From Syngnathus acus (lineage: Eukaryota; Chordata; Actinopteri; Syngnathiformes; Syngnathidae), in assembly GCF_901709675.1 (NCBI RefSeq), contig NC_051093.1, forward strand, positions 8,981,553 through 9,045,552: 64,000 nt of DNA, read 5' to 3'. A program made the position numbers and the translations under genes. The notes under the pieces are model-generated. The model was not told where the DNA came from. It did no database searches and saw only the letters and a list, made by a program, of their open reading frames with translations. Of this stretch, positions 29,677-45,935 are shown piece by piece (within the stretch, counting starts at the first letter, position 1; the number at the start of each line of letters is the position of its first letter).

Positions 29677-30128
29677 GTATTTTATTTTTTTTGTCCTTCT
29701 TCCACGTCACATTTTGTTTCTGCCTCCTTCAAGCTCTCTGATAAATCATTCAATAATCACATTAATCGGACGTAGCACATAAGGCTGCAAATTTGCATAA
29801 ATTTTCTACTGAGCTGCATTTTTAAACATTTTTTACATAATAAACCAAAATATTGTGAGTTTTATGTGTTTTCTTTGTCTGTCTAAATTGCCTCTGGAGC
29901 TGCTGAGAATTTACAGGAGAGCTAAGTGGGTTATCCACTCTCTCTGTCTGAGGTATGCTCAATAAATTTGACAGCCTCTATTTTCTTCCACCTTTCGGTA
30001 GATACAATAACAACACACAGCACAACTCCTTGGTGCACTTGCTGCATTTGATTTGCTTGTCTTTGTGTGTATTTATATTTTTGTGTTCAATGTGTACAGA
30101 TAGACACGTTCTAAATCAGACTGCAATC

Positions 30129-31066
30129 ATGGATGAGATGGATCTTCCCCAGATGAAGAAGGAGGTGGAGAGCCTCAAATACCAGTTGGCTTTCAAACGA
30201 GAGAAGTCGTCCAAAACAGTGACAGAGTGAGTTCATTTAGTTCATAATAATAATAATGCTTTGTAACTGGAGTTTGATTGCAAACACTTAACCTTAGGCA
30301 CAGCAGATAATGAACATGAAATGTAAATCTTTACTTTCAAACATTTCATCATTTATATTAAAAAGGTTAATTTGGATCATAGATTGGCTGATTTCTCAAG
30401 GGTAATAAAAAAAAGATAAAGTGGACCGGAAGCTGTTATGTCAGATGCTGCATCCAAGGTCAAGAGTGAATTGGCAAGGTCAAGTTATCAGGAGTTCATG
30501 CAGCTGTTGAGAGATTTCATATTTGAAAAAAAACAAAAACAATTCCTACAAATCATTCAAATCATTTGTGTCTAATACAGTATATTGCAAAAGATACATA
30601 CAAGAATTCATTCTAAACTATTAAAAACAAAAATCCAGTCCATGCATTGTTTGCTTCATGCATGTTTTAAATAATAAATGAATAAATAAATAAATAAATG
30701 ATTTAACAGATGAAAGCACAAACCCCAGTTTGATGAAGTTGGGACATTGTGTAAAATGTAAAAACACACATAGTACAAACACACACGCACTCACACAACA
30801 AAACAGTGATGGAAAAAATCGGATTGCCAAGCAAATTGAAATGTGCTCCAGTTGTGTGGCATCTTTGCTTTGTTACCATAAATGGAGAGAATGGAAAGCC
30901 CATTACTCCAGTAATAAAGTTGCTGTGGAATTTAAAACATGTTTCTGTCTCTCTCTAAAGTTTGGTGAAGTGGATAGAAGACGGCGTCCCCGAGGATCCT
31001 TTTCTCAACCCTGAGCTAATGAAGAACAACCCGTGGGTGGAGAAAGGAAAATGCATCCTTCTGTAG
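30129..31066 (+). CDS. gng13: G protein subunit gamma-13
   Basis: Gamma subunit of heterotrimeric G proteins; in mammals it works with gustducin in taste cells and with transducin-like proteins in retina and olfactory neurons. Exons 30129-30226 and 30961-31066 (TAG) give 67 aa, the same length as human GNG13. The protein reads MDEMDLPQMKKEVESLKYQL and continues through LVKWIEDGVPEDPF to a terminal CILL CaaX box. CaaX ending in Leu predicts geranylgeranylation and membrane anchoring. The junction codon GA|T gives Asp where human has Glu. The 5' exon boundary is at 30100 (TGTACAG acceptor), so 29 nt of leader precede the ATG in this exon. Teleosts have duplicates (gng13a/b); I cannot say which one this is. 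Confidence 0.97.
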
Positions 31067-32967
31067 GACGCGCCTAGCTTAACTAACGTTCTCTTCTAGT
31101 TTGCCCCACAACACACACCTACAGATGACTCCCGACCCCAGGACTATGCCTCACGACCTCTCACCATGAATGTATAACAGTCCCGAGCAAACGCACATCC
31201 TGACGAGACCACACAAACACACACACGCTTTTCCCTGACTGCCACAATCTTCTCTTACAAGTTCATTCTTGCCACGTAAATGCATTTTTCGTTTTTCTCC
31301 AACCCGATCAATACTAGACGTCTCTATATACGACAACCTACTTATGCAGCCGCGAGGCACAATGTTTCATTCACTTGTTTGCAATTAACATCTATAAATG
31401 CTTTCATTCACTCTATTGCTTTTCTTTTCATTGAGAGCTTAAGTTACACGCCGCTCACTTGTTACTAACTGAAGCGAACTTTTTATACGCAAATGTAAAC
31501 GGATTCTTAAATTTGGTGGCTGACATGATGCCTTAAAGTTGTAAATGGTCATTATTTGCGTCAATGCAAATGATTATTTTGTGTCACGGAAACATTGAGT
31601 AATTATTGTAACGCCCTAAGACGTCGTGAAGATTGTAGTCGACATCGTTTGACACGTTTTCAAGACATTTCATTTATGGTTTTCATCAACAGCATCATTT
31701 GCCTGACTAATAGTATGTAATATTAATATCCCATTGGAACAATAAGTGTGTTGCTTGTTAGGAAGCAGCAATATCACAACATTTATTGGCAAATTATTTG
31801 ACTGTTCCGAATGAAGAATTGGGGAATTTTAATGATTTGTAATATGGAAGGCAGAGTTAGGAATTGACAATTAAAATAACACTTGAAATAGAGTTTGCTT
31901 TTTTATATATTTTTTATATGTGGCCCTCTATTGCTGTTGCAATTAAAAATTAGTTTTCAGGTTAGTTAGTTTTTTTTTTTCTTCCAGGAAATATAACATT
32001 TGAGCACCCCATACACAAAATACCCCACATGACAAAATTCACTGCCTGAAATAGCGACCAAACAACCAAAGCCTTTCTCCCATAGCAGGAATGAACAAAT
32101 GTTTACCATGACAGCAAAAGTAGACACGTTTACAGCTTTGACACTTCTCACCACACAACTTTGAAAGCATGGTTTTCCTATTTAACATGATAACGCATGT
32201 TGTTGTTCTTAGGTGTCATTAGGTCCGAGTGTGTTTATTGTCGCTCCGGGTCCCGTTCGGAGGTTAAATACTCTTTCCGCTTCTTACCTGTCGCCCTAAT
32301 ACACAACACAAACATAGTATACAAACATTCTCGACAGTCATGTACAGCCAGACCCCTTTAACTTATTCATCTAAATATTTTTTTGGGTCTCTATTTATTT
32401 TATTTATTTATTTATGAGAACTTTCTCCTTGTGATGAATGCTAGCACTTTTCTATTTGATTTTCTTTGTGTCCATTTCCGAGTCCTATGATGCAACACCT
32501 TGTCAGATCAATTACTGCCTTAGACACAATTTCCTTATTAGAATATAAAAATTTCAAGTCATTTTCATTCACTTCAACATGGATGCCAATGTATGTGTGC
32601 ATAAACATTCAATGTAGTTATATCATAAAACCAGGCTGAACAATCCCCCAAAACACACACACGCACACACACACGGATTGGTGTGATGAAGAAGGACAAG
32701 GACAACATGGGAACCTCACGTCATCTAAGTACTGTAATGACTCTCATTATAATCTGGATGACCCAGTTCCCCAAAGGCTGTTCTGTAATTGGGTGACTTT
32801 CTGTACAATGAATTAATTGCAAATATTTAATTGAAAGTAGTACATGATGTGCTAATTAATTCGTTTTTTGCCAACTAATCAAGCACTCACTGTATTGTAA
32901 AATCATGAATAAAATGAACTTCATACACACCAAAAAAAAAGTACACCTAACCAAAATAATTCTGGTC

Positions 32968-33054
32968 ATATTTATTAAACTGTGTGACTAAAATAAAGGC
33001 AAATGAAAAAAAAAAAAAACTTATTCAACTGTGTGGCTAAAATAAAGGCAAATT
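32968..33054. repeat. duplicated ~37-bp unit separated by an A-tract
   Basis: The core ACTGTGTG(A/G)CTAAAATAAA plus GGCAAAT occurs twice. The first copy ends AATAAAGGCAAATG followed by about 14 A residues, and then the second copy begins. Confidence 0.7.
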
Positions 33055-34101
33055 GATACTACTGAGAGGTAATAACAGAAAATGAATTCTGATTGTGATT
33101 TTTGTTTTAGTTTAGCTGCTGAAAACTGTGTAGTGTAGCTCTACGGTTTGATGTATCATGTGACTTTTTCCTCCCTCGCTGCATGAAGAGGGACTACACA
33201 AAGTGGCTTCCACTGTATAAAACCTCGGAGCTTCATGTGTAGCTTTTCCAGAGACCCAAGTGCTCTCAGTTCCAATCTTGAAATTTTATATTTAGCCTCT
33301 TATCCAACCCGTGAATTGACCAAACTTGTACACCGCTGCTGGAAAAGCAGCAAAAAGAGCAAATGCAGATGCACTTCACCCAATTTACCCCTTATTTTAT
33401 GACTCCTGTATTTTTTTCTGTTCAATTTCTTTTCATATATTCAGAACATCTGTTTGCTTGTGTTGCTTCTATTATAATGTCAGTATAATCTTAGCTAGCC
33501 ACATATTCCTTGTGAGAGTGCTTTGGAGTTCCAATTATGCATCAGATTAAGCCCAAGTGTAAAGATTACAAGCAATAAATTCAAGATCATTTTTTATTGA
33601 ATTTTTTGCAGAAACATTTATCTTATTCAATAAAGTAGAAGATTTTGAGAGAGCTTTTTTGTTGGTGGTGTTTTTTTTTTGCATGTGTGCGTTTTATTTT
33701 CACAACTACAGCAGGCTAACCCCAATGTGGGAAGAAGTAAATTCCAATTCACAACCACTATATTTAATTTTCTTCTCAAGATGATAAAAAAAGATATTTT
33801 ACAGGGTAAATAATAAAAGACAAGTGGTGGAGGATTTTTTTTTCAAGAACCTACTTTAGTAATTATAAATTGAGAATGAGATTAGTGGCGTTTTTTTTTT
33901 ATTGACTGTGTCAAAGTGTTTACTAGCTAGGTAGAGTTGATGTACAGCTGCTTGCTTGTCTTTTTATGGGTCATCTCTCCTCAATCCCTTTGCCTCTTTG
34001 CTGCTCTCCATCTACTAATGCTCTCAATCCCTGTTCACCCTCATGCTACTAAATCCGCACCCCATTTGTCCCCTTTCCCCCTGAAATCCTCCAACCGCCT
34101 G

Positions 34102-34125
34102 CACACACACACACACACACACACG

Positions 34126-34182
<57 letters not shown>
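34102..34182. repeat. (AC)n microsatellite, ~80 bp
   Basis: Nearly uninterrupted AC dinucleotides with two short GC interruptions. Confidence 0.98.
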
Positions 34183-34183
<1 letters not shown>

Positions 34184-34990
34184 AGCCGTCTCCTCACTGT
34201 CTGACTTGGTTGGGTCTAATGCGCTGGTTAATGTCCCTCTAACTCCCAATTTACACTCAGATTACACACTTGCACTCCCAAACACACATAGCGGTGCATC
34301 TGCTCATGCATGTGCACGTTCAACAACACGCTTGTCGCCCTGGAGGGTTTGCGTATTTACGTTCCAACGCACTGACCGTTTCTGTTTGGATTAAGATTAA
34401 CATAATTTACAGTGCAAATTGTAGCACATTTTGTCTTCAACTGGAAGCAATTGCTAATGGATATTGCTGGATCTTCAAGTACAACCCACAGACCAAACCT
34501 CAGAGGTCTAATTTTTAAATCCGAAGAACGTCAAAGTCATGTTCGCGTTCTTCGATGTCTTCTGCTTACAAGCTACATTTTCGTACACAGATGTTCAAGG
34601 AACTCAAATGTTTTTGCAAGTCAGTGCTAGCTCCGTCAAAAACTCAACATTGAGTTATTGAGGCGGACATTTTTTTTTTTTTAGTCCTTGAAATGCATTT
34701 GGCTTTTGCTCTCGTCTGAGCTGTCATGAAGTGACAGTATTATTAGATGTTATATATTAGATAACTCTATTCTCAGTAAAGGCAATTTTCTAAGTGGGAA
34801 TAATAGTGAGGAGACCTTGGCGTTTGTGTGATGTCTGAGTATCAACAAAACGACTCAAGGTAGTAGAAAGCAGGCAAGCAGAGGACAATCTGTCAGAAAC
34901 GACAAACAACTCCAACAAATGTTATTGCACATCGATTGTAATGAAACCATGATTAAACATGGCCAGAAAAGTGCATCACTTTAATATAAA

Positions 34991-35055
34991 GTCCTTTTCC
35001 CGCTCTGTGGTTTTCACAGCCCAACATGGCTGTGTGAGAACCACAAAGTGGAAGT
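34991..35055 (+). ncRNA. candidate pre-miRNA-like hairpin
   Basis: The arm 34995-35021 (…CTGTGGTTTTCACAGCC) pairs with 35028-35054 (GGCTGTGTGAGAACCACA…) around a 6-nt loop, CAACAT. I count roughly 25 paired positions with one 2-nt bulge, two G-U pairs and one or two mismatches. I do not recognise either arm as a known miRNA. It could also be a fold-back repeat. Confidence 0.3.
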
Positions 35056-35898
35056 CCATTGCTGTATATGGAGATGGGATTAAAAGATGTGCTTCATTGA
35101 GACTTATGCGCTGAGCCATGTACTGTGACCTTTGCTTTAGAGCTTGTATGGGGCCTCATTCCTCTTCCTTACAAGGAAATATACAGCTCCACTCATAAAT
35201 TTTTGATTTATCTGAGTTGTAATGCCCAACTATGGTATGTGAATGCTTGCTATATGTATAATAATGAGTTCCTGGATTACTCCTTTGACCCATCTGCTGG
35301 ATTCTACCCCTCTTTTGAGATTCAGCTCGTTTATGTGGCATAACTTCATTTCCGTAGATGAGGACAGAATAAGATCTTGACACACTCGTTAGTTACCGGA
35401 ACGCTCAGTCTCACCGAAACGTTTGCACAGGTAGCGCGAGATGAGACCTGTTCGTTGAGCTAATTAGCATGGCCTCCCTCATGTGCATGACTTTGTGCAT
35501 GGATGGGTGATGGTGTATGGCCCACTTCTGACAATGCTATGGGCCAGAAGAGACAGGGCTTAGAAAGGACGGATATAGATAGACGTGAGAAAAGCATAGG
35601 GAGAGAGGGACGTCAACGTCGGGGTTGTTAACCACTAAAGCACCCCAGACCCATGAGAGTTCCGTCTTTTCAGTTTCTTTTCTCTCCGCGGTGTCATTAC
35701 CTTCTGTCGTCTTCTCGAGGGAGTCCATGTTTACCCAGCATGGCCTTTGAGCTGTCACTGCGGGAGTCATGTGTTCTTGGTTGCCATGGCAACCAACAGA
35801 CAATGTGAGTCATCTGTCCAACATACAAACAAATGATTGGAGCGGAAACTTTGAATTTGAAAACTTTCAAAAACTCTTTTAACTAGAGTAAACATGCT

Positions 35899-35914
35899 GG
35901 GGGGGGGGGGGGGG
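35899..35914. repeat. poly(G) run of 16
   Basis: Sixteen consecutive G residues in intergenic DNA. Length may be affected by sequencing or assembly. Confidence 0.9.
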
Positions 35915-37440
35915 CGACAAAGTGCGTTACAAATAAAATTTATTATTATCATTATTATTGCTGTTGTCCCTCTTGTTAGCTGTTAAAAAATGGCCGCCCC
36001 CTGAAATGGATAAAAATGTGGATTTTGCCTGTTTGATTAATCTTCCACATAAGAAAAACTAATTAGAACTCTGTGTTTCGTCTAGTTGGGTTACACAGAA
36101 TATATTATTACAAAGAAATTTGGGGGCTTGACTTCCCTTTGAATGCATTGCTCAAGTGTGCACCGATTGGCCTGAGTTTTTTTTGCACTAACTAGAATAA
36201 GCATCGAATAAATTCGATGGAAGATTGGATGGATGAAAGGTTTGAAGGGAAACGAGCCAAGTGAGTGAGATACGCAGGAGTTTCCATGGCTCACAGTCAC
36301 GCCCACACAGAACTCAAATCTATTTTGCCCTCAGTAACAGCATCACTCATCTTAGCAGTGTTGAAACATGAGGTGAACTATTCCAGTGGAGGCATATTGA
36401 AAAGATATTCAAACACAGATATGATGTTTGAGGTATTTGCACTGGAATGGAACTGTTAACTTTTTGTTAAGTAAGGCTTATTTGATAGACAATTGGCAGC
36501 AACATGGCAAAGCAGTGTCGACATGCTTTTCAGACAAAGCAGTCTTTTTGTGTGGACAAAAGCCATCAAGAAGCAGCATTTTAAGTAGGTCTGTTTGGAG
36601 CCATATGCCCATGAATGCAGCATGCCTCAATAAAATATGATGTTTCTGTGTTAATCTTTAATAGTTCTGTCCTTCAGAATTAACCCAGACGAATACACAT
36701 TCAGGGCACCATGTGGAATCTCTTTGTATTCTTTTCCCCCTTTAGTCATTGTTTTTTTTCCCCTTCTGTCTTCTTTAATCGCATTTCAATCCACATATTT
36801 ATCTTTTTTTTCTTCTGTTCTTTTTCTCACATCAATATTGCTGCTACATCGGTTTTGAAACTTAAGTATCAGAACATGAGAAAAAAGAATAAAACAAATG
36901 CCTTTACCCAGCTACCGCAGGTCCCAGCCCGAAAAAAATAAAACAAAAATGTGATGGAGGCTCAAAAACCGTGCCAAACAAAATCATGCGCGGTGCTGTG
37001 GCGAGCCCTGATGGTACAGCCAAAAATTGCAATAACACAGCATGCGCCACATTTATTCAAAACGTGGAATAAACTTGTAACTATTCGCCAATAGTGTTAT
37101 AGAACGATATTCTTAAAATAATAAGAACCAATAGACCATATACAGTATTTTCCAATTAATTAACAGAATGAACGACACCACAACCAATGTTCCAAGTCAT
37201 GCCTTTCATCCTATTCGTCAAATGAACCATATTTTCATAATTATTAAAAAAAAAAAAAAAAAAAGTCCTGACAGAACAGCCAACAAATATCACTTAAATT
37301 CTAAATGATATGGGTTTGTATGTGCCGGGATGTAAAACTCAGAAGAGAACGAGGCTACCCAAATCCCGCAGCACTGAACGGGATCTCGTACGTTCGACCG
37401 AGATTCTGCTTCTGACGTAGCTACCACCAACTTGTCACCA

Positions 37441-37449
37441 AAGATGGCG
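37441..37449 (+). promoter_or_regulatory. rad23a: YY1-type AAGATGGCG element in the rad23a promoter
   Basis: AAGATGGCG lies about 150 bp upstream of the rad23a start codon, in a TATA-less region. YY1 elements of this form commonly sit just downstream of start sites of housekeeping genes. The link to rad23a transcription is inference. Confidence 0.4.
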
Positions 37450-37594
37450 ATTTGCTGAGTGCTCATGGATATACACATTTTACGGCTAGCTGTTATCCTA
37501 CCAAAAACGTCAACTGTAAAAACAGATTAACCGCACATCGAGCCGATACTTAATCGTTGGAAGAACACCGGGGACAACGTTGGCCACCGCCACC

Positions 37595-40972
<3,378 letters not shown>

Positions 40973-43740
40973 AGAGCCGAGACGGCGGCCACCTTCCTGC
41001 TCCTCCCCTCCCACCCCTCCCCTCTTCAAAGACTGCACGCCCAATTTACTGTACAGCCACCAACCTCAGCTCCACTCAACAGGAGAGAGGGAGGGGAGAG
41101 CCAGAAGGGAGCGGGGTGGGATGGGACGGACGGGGTCAGGTTGTGACCAATCAAAATGGAGGTTTTGTGCAGGAAGGTCAGACTTAATGTTACGTTAGCT
41201 CGTGTGAAAGAGGGTGGGCAAATCCACGTGAATTCCAATGGAATGTGTGGACTTTGTTTAGGGGACATCCACAATTTGATTTTAGATGCGCTTTGTGAAC
41301 ACTTAAAGGGGGGCTGAAGTTGCTGCGCTAAGTGTGCGCTTGTGTGTGTGTGTGCGTGCGTGCGCGCGTGTGGGTGTACACGTCTGCGTGCCTGTGCAGA
41401 TATGATACACGTACGCCTGATGGAATCAGTTTGCATTGCCTAAGTTTGTTAATGCTGTAGCTGAGCACATTCGTCCCTTCTACAACATGATGAGCATATT
41501 TTTAGCGCCCACGTTTGTGTCCAATATTTCAACACAAACTGGTCTTGCTGTGGGTTATTTGGGGGGGGGGGGGGGGGGGGCGGTCACAGAATCAACTGAC
41601 AATATTTGGTCTTGCCTTGCGTCACGTTAAAGACAGCAGCCAATCAGAATCCTTGCACATTCTTCTGTATGTTAAGTAACTCAATGTAACTTGTGCTAGC
41701 TATGCTGGTCGCTTCTGGTGCATACCATATTCTGCAATTTACAAAGTGAAGTTAAAAAAATATTCTACAATGATTGTTCACAACAACTAAAAAAAACGAA
41801 AAAAAAAACCAGGCTGCTGTTTTAATGCAAATCACAATTTTAAATCACTAATAGCTGCTTAGACACATGCTTTTGTTTGGTTGACCATTTAGTTAACTGA
41901 TCCCTTTCCGTTAGTTTGCGAGGAAAAAAAAGTTGTAGTAATTGTATGACACTTCATATGAAATGATTCCACATCTAACTAAACCTTTTAGAGCCAAGGC
42001 CCGCTAAGTTCTTTGACATGCAACAGTAAAGGAGTTTATGCAACCCCCATGTGACTCATTAATTGTAATAGCTTTAACTTAGGTGAACATTTATTTGCTT
42101 TCAAATATACTTTACTAATAATGAACTTTTATCTTCAATTTCCATATTTGTTAAGTCCCCCAAAACGATATGTAGTAAACATACCAAACTAGGATTGAAT
42201 CAAATTCAAGTTGGTGCAGTTTGAAATGAAGTACATTTCAATTCTGTGTATAAATTTGATCTCAAAAGTTCATTTTGAGGATCAACTTGTAAGAGAACGG
42301 TCATCATATTGTACCGTTCAGCTGGGATTACTGTAAAATGTTGCGCCAGAATGAGCATGTGTGGCACATTCATTTGTTTCTTAATGTTAAACAAATTGTA
42401 TCGGCTCAGAAGAGCAAGTGTTCACAGTGTGATTCTGTACGTGTGAGGGCAGTTTGTGCTTGACTGTCTTTGCAGCATCAACATTATCTTGGACTATGCT
42501 GTGCTACATTAAATATCAGCAGTCTTTCAGGCAATTTGTGTCTGTTTCAATTCATTCTCTCTATTCCAGCGCCTCCTGGTGGTGCCAGAAATTTTGGGAG
42601 ATTTTATTTGCATGTTGGAGATCCACCCACCCACCTGTGACACTGAGCTATGAGGTACGCACACTAAATGACTCTGGGCAGTATTGGAAAGGCAAACCAA
42701 GAGTAAGCAACCGAATCCATATTCACGGATAAACATGTGTGGCCTGAAAAGGTGACGGTAAGCATAAATTTGCAATTTTATTAAATAACAAAATGCACGT
42801 CTCATCGATTCATTAAGAATCCAGCTCTTTGTTTTGTCTTTTTTGTAACTATAAGACTGATTGCATTACAATTTCAGTGTTATGTATATTTTGTAAATAT
42901 GTAACCAGAACCTTAATTCTATGTTTTAAAGTTTCTATTAAATGTAATCGTCTGGATCCGGATTCTCTTCATGAAATACAATTAATTTAACACACAGTGC
43001 TTCCTCTCTAATTCCTGTGAGCCAAGTCCGAGTCTACTACACGACTTGTTTTGCAGCATTGTAATGAAAATCAGATATGATTGACGAGCGACTGCAGGTG
43101 GAATTTTTTTTTCCGTGACATAACACTTGTATCTATAGGGATGATGGATGTATGGCTGAGTGCATAAAAGGCTGTAAGCATTGTGCCAGAATTTCTTTTC
43201 CCCTCTCCTGCTGCCAATGGCAGCCTTAACCTAGACTTAGCGGAGTTTGTTATTATTATTAAACAACTTCCTTAGAATATTTAAAAATTGCAATTATTTG
43301 CTGAGTTTATAAACTAGATAAATGAAACAAAACGTGCTGCATTGGTATCGATGACAAAGGGGGGGAAGTACCTGGGTGTGACATCTAGAGGTGGCGTGTC
43401 TTCAGCGCTTTAAAAAAAGAACTACTTTGTTCCATAGTTCTATTGAATTCCCTGAAAACGCTTGGTTATGTAACAGTTGGTGACAAATAATAGATTCACT
43501 TGAGGAGTCAGATAATATCACACGTTGGATAAAAATGCCACTTTACGTAACAATGTAAAAGTCTCAATTAAAAAAAAAAATGTTGCAATGTTAATAGTGA
43601 CACAGATGAACAATAGCAGTAAAAAGTACTAATAATAATATCTGTGAACCTTTACAGCCCAAGATAGATAGCCAATCAATCCAACCACTGACCAACAAAG
43701 ATGAGGTCCTCCATTCTTCCATATGCAGCAGCACCAGTGG
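40973..43740 (+). other. rad23a 3' UTR and intergenic DNA
   Basis: No coding gene is supported after the rad23a stop. The stretch includes GT repeats (41340-41375), a 20-G run (41561-41580) and A/T-rich sequence. A late candidate poly(A) signal, ATTAAA, lies at 42937-42942. Where the 3' UTR ends is unclear. Confidence 0.5.
41561..41580. repeat. poly(G) run of 20
   Basis: Twenty consecutive G residues about 590 bp after the rad23a stop, possibly inside its 3' UTR. Confidence 0.9.
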
Positions 43741-43754
43741 TAATCAATTAATAC

Positions 43755-43762
43755 TATAAAAG
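43755..43762 (+). promoter_or_regulatory. TATA box candidate for the apoL-like gene
   Basis: TATAAAAG lies 69 bp upstream of the first ATG of the apolipoprotein L-like gene. A start about 30 bp downstream would give a short leader. Alternatively an upstream exon ending near 43739 (CCAGTG|GTAATC) splices to the acceptor at 43822, and the TATA is coincidental. Confidence 0.35.
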
Positions 43763-43823
43763 TCATAAAATTAAGTAAATACAAAAAATCACAGTGTTGA
43801 TTTATTTCTGCATTTTTCTCAGT

Positions 43824-45737
43824 ATGTGTTTCATTTGCTCAAAGACTTCCCCAAAGAACAACTGCGCTGACTCCAAGAGGCGCCGTCCCCTTTGTCCACC
43901 TCCGGAGCCACCAACGGGCATCTACGTCAATGCCATTAATCCCAAAATGGTAGTCTATGATTGTGATCGAACATCAATGACAAACACACCTACAAAGGTA
44001 TGAAGTAGTTTATTTTTCTTTTAATTAGTCATCAACACATCAGCTCAAAAAGCTTTGCTATATCTCCAGCCTGAAGGTGTCAATGGAAAAGTACTTCGTC
44101 CTGGCCATCCCCCTCCACCCCCTCCACGCAACTTTAATATCAGGAAAACTTCAGCTCAACAGGAATCCGAAAGGTGGAAATCCTCCCAACCCAGATTGGA
44201 AAATGTGAGTTAAAACTTGCGTCGCAGTTATTTTTTCAAAAAAATCTAAGTGCCGGTCAGGAAAATGTGTTTCGTTGATTTTGATGTAGTACATATATAT
44301 ATACATTCTTTTGTCGTCTTCCACAGATTACGCCACCTGTAATATCACCAGATGAGCCCCTATACACGGAAGTTGAGGAGGAAGCATACCTGGAAATTCT
44401 GCCAGAAAAGGATGTCATGGTTCGAAAGACACACACATGCACACAGACACACCCAATGTGATTCTATAATCTGATTCTAAAATCTGTTCCAGGCACAGGC
44501 GGCATTGAAACCTCAAATAACAGCACCCAGGCAAAATGTCTTCAACCTCAACTCTTCTCAAAACACACATAACCAGGTAAGAATGTGTGAACACAGCAAT
44601 TGTGATGTCATGCGGCAAGGAAAAACTTTATAAGAGAAAATGTACATTTCAGTCTGCGTTTTTCTCAATCACAGGATGCCCAGGAGCTGGTTGAATGGAT
44701 GCGAACAATATCAAGTGAGTAGACCATGTGACATTTTAAGATCATATCCATTGATAAAATGTGGAACAAAATAGATGTTCTAACTATATTGGATCTAATG
44801 TGCTGATTTCTTTTGACAGAGACTACACATGTGACTCCATATTTGTGTGAACTCAGTAAAGAGGATCAAATAAGGTAACCACAAGTATATTATGATAATT
44901 TCATGTATGAATGTAAATAGTTTATTTAACTTTTTTTTTCCAATAAATAAAACATGAAAAAAACACTTTTTAATTCATCAATTTTTGTTCTCACTTTAAA
45001 GGGTCTTCAATCAGAGAGCTTTGAACACGAAGCAGGTTCTTCATCTCTTCAACATTCTCATGACACGGCGCAGTCAACGTCTGCAATCCTATATTTCAAA
45101 TTTTCATTCTTTCTCTGAGCTTCTGGACAAAGAGAAGAAAATGGTCAAAACTATGGGCATTGCTGGAGGCACCACAGGTGCGGTGGGAGGAGTGGCTGCG
45201 GTGTTTGGAATAGCCTTGGCACCCTTTACCATGGGCGTCTCGTTGGCCGTTACAGCTGTTGGCGTTGGCATGGTGGGGGCAGCAGGAGGAATGGGTGCCC
45301 GTGCTTCTAAGGCCACCAAGAAGGTTGGAGACAGAAACACGATCGAGAATCTGGTCCGTAATTACATGTTAGATGTTGCTGACATAGAACAGTGTCTGAA
45401 ATTTATTCTCTGTGAAATAACGGAGGTGCAAAGGCACAATCTTGAGAGGTTAAAGCAGGCTGGAGCTCTGCCTGATGCTTTGACAGTTGCTCATAAATTA
45501 CAGTCAGTAATAAACAACATCAATAATGGTAAAAATAATGTGTACACAAGCGGACTGTCTTCTGTGAGGCTCTTATGTGCCTTTGCTCCAGAAATGGATC
45601 AGTATTTTAAGGAAAAAGGTGGGCAACAACGGTTAAGGAAGTCCACAAAGAGCAGACTCTCAGGCAGATTTCAATTGCTGGCTCGAAATCTTCAGGAGGA
45701 GCTTGACTATTTGAATTTTGTATGGCAATTTTTGTAG
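43824..45737 (+). CDS. apolipoprotein L family protein with proline/tyrosine-rich N-terminus
   Basis: Exons: 43824-43997, 44070-44204, 44327-44419, 44493-44576, 44675-44714, 44820-44874, 45002-45737 (TAG); all phases agree, 438 aa. The last exon carries the APOL signature: helical LLDKEKKMVKTMGIAGGTTG, then a long Gly/Ala hydrophobic hairpin (AVFGIALAPFTMGVSLAVTA, VGVGMVGAAGGMGARASKAT), then helices with NTIENLVRNYMLDVADIEQC. Family members bind lipids and can insert in membranes. Upstream exons encode a basic/proline stretch (KRRRPLCPPPEPPTG, PGHPPPPPPRNF), a Tyr pair (EPLYTEVEEEAYLEILPE) and a WMRTISK helix. No signal peptide is seen, so an intracellular protein is likely. The donor after 44419 (ATG|GTTCGA) is weak, and the start could lie in an upstream exon. 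The exact orthologue is not known to me. Confidence 0.88.
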
Positions 45738-45935
45738 CATAAGAAAAAGAAGAAGAAGAAGAAAAAAAACACATTACAGTCCCTCTAGACTGTTGGCATT
45801 TTTGTTTTGTACCTCATTTGATTTTTATATTGCATAAACTGTGAAAATATATCATCATTAAAAACTAAAATCTGTTCTAGAATGTTGTCATTTGTAATTA
45901 TCTCGTATTCTTTAATAGTTCACCATTAAGTTCTG

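Larger units (their letters stand above)
31067..37380. other. gng13 3' UTR and intergenic DNA up to rad23a
   Basis: No coding gene is supported. The first part is presumably gng13 3' UTR; a candidate AATAAA lies at 32908-32913 and more lie near 32990 and 33040. The interval holds a tandem copy with an internal A-tract (32968-33054), a long (AC)n tract (34102-34182), a 16-G run (35899-35914) and a stem-loop at 34991-35055 listed separately. Confidence 0.6.
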
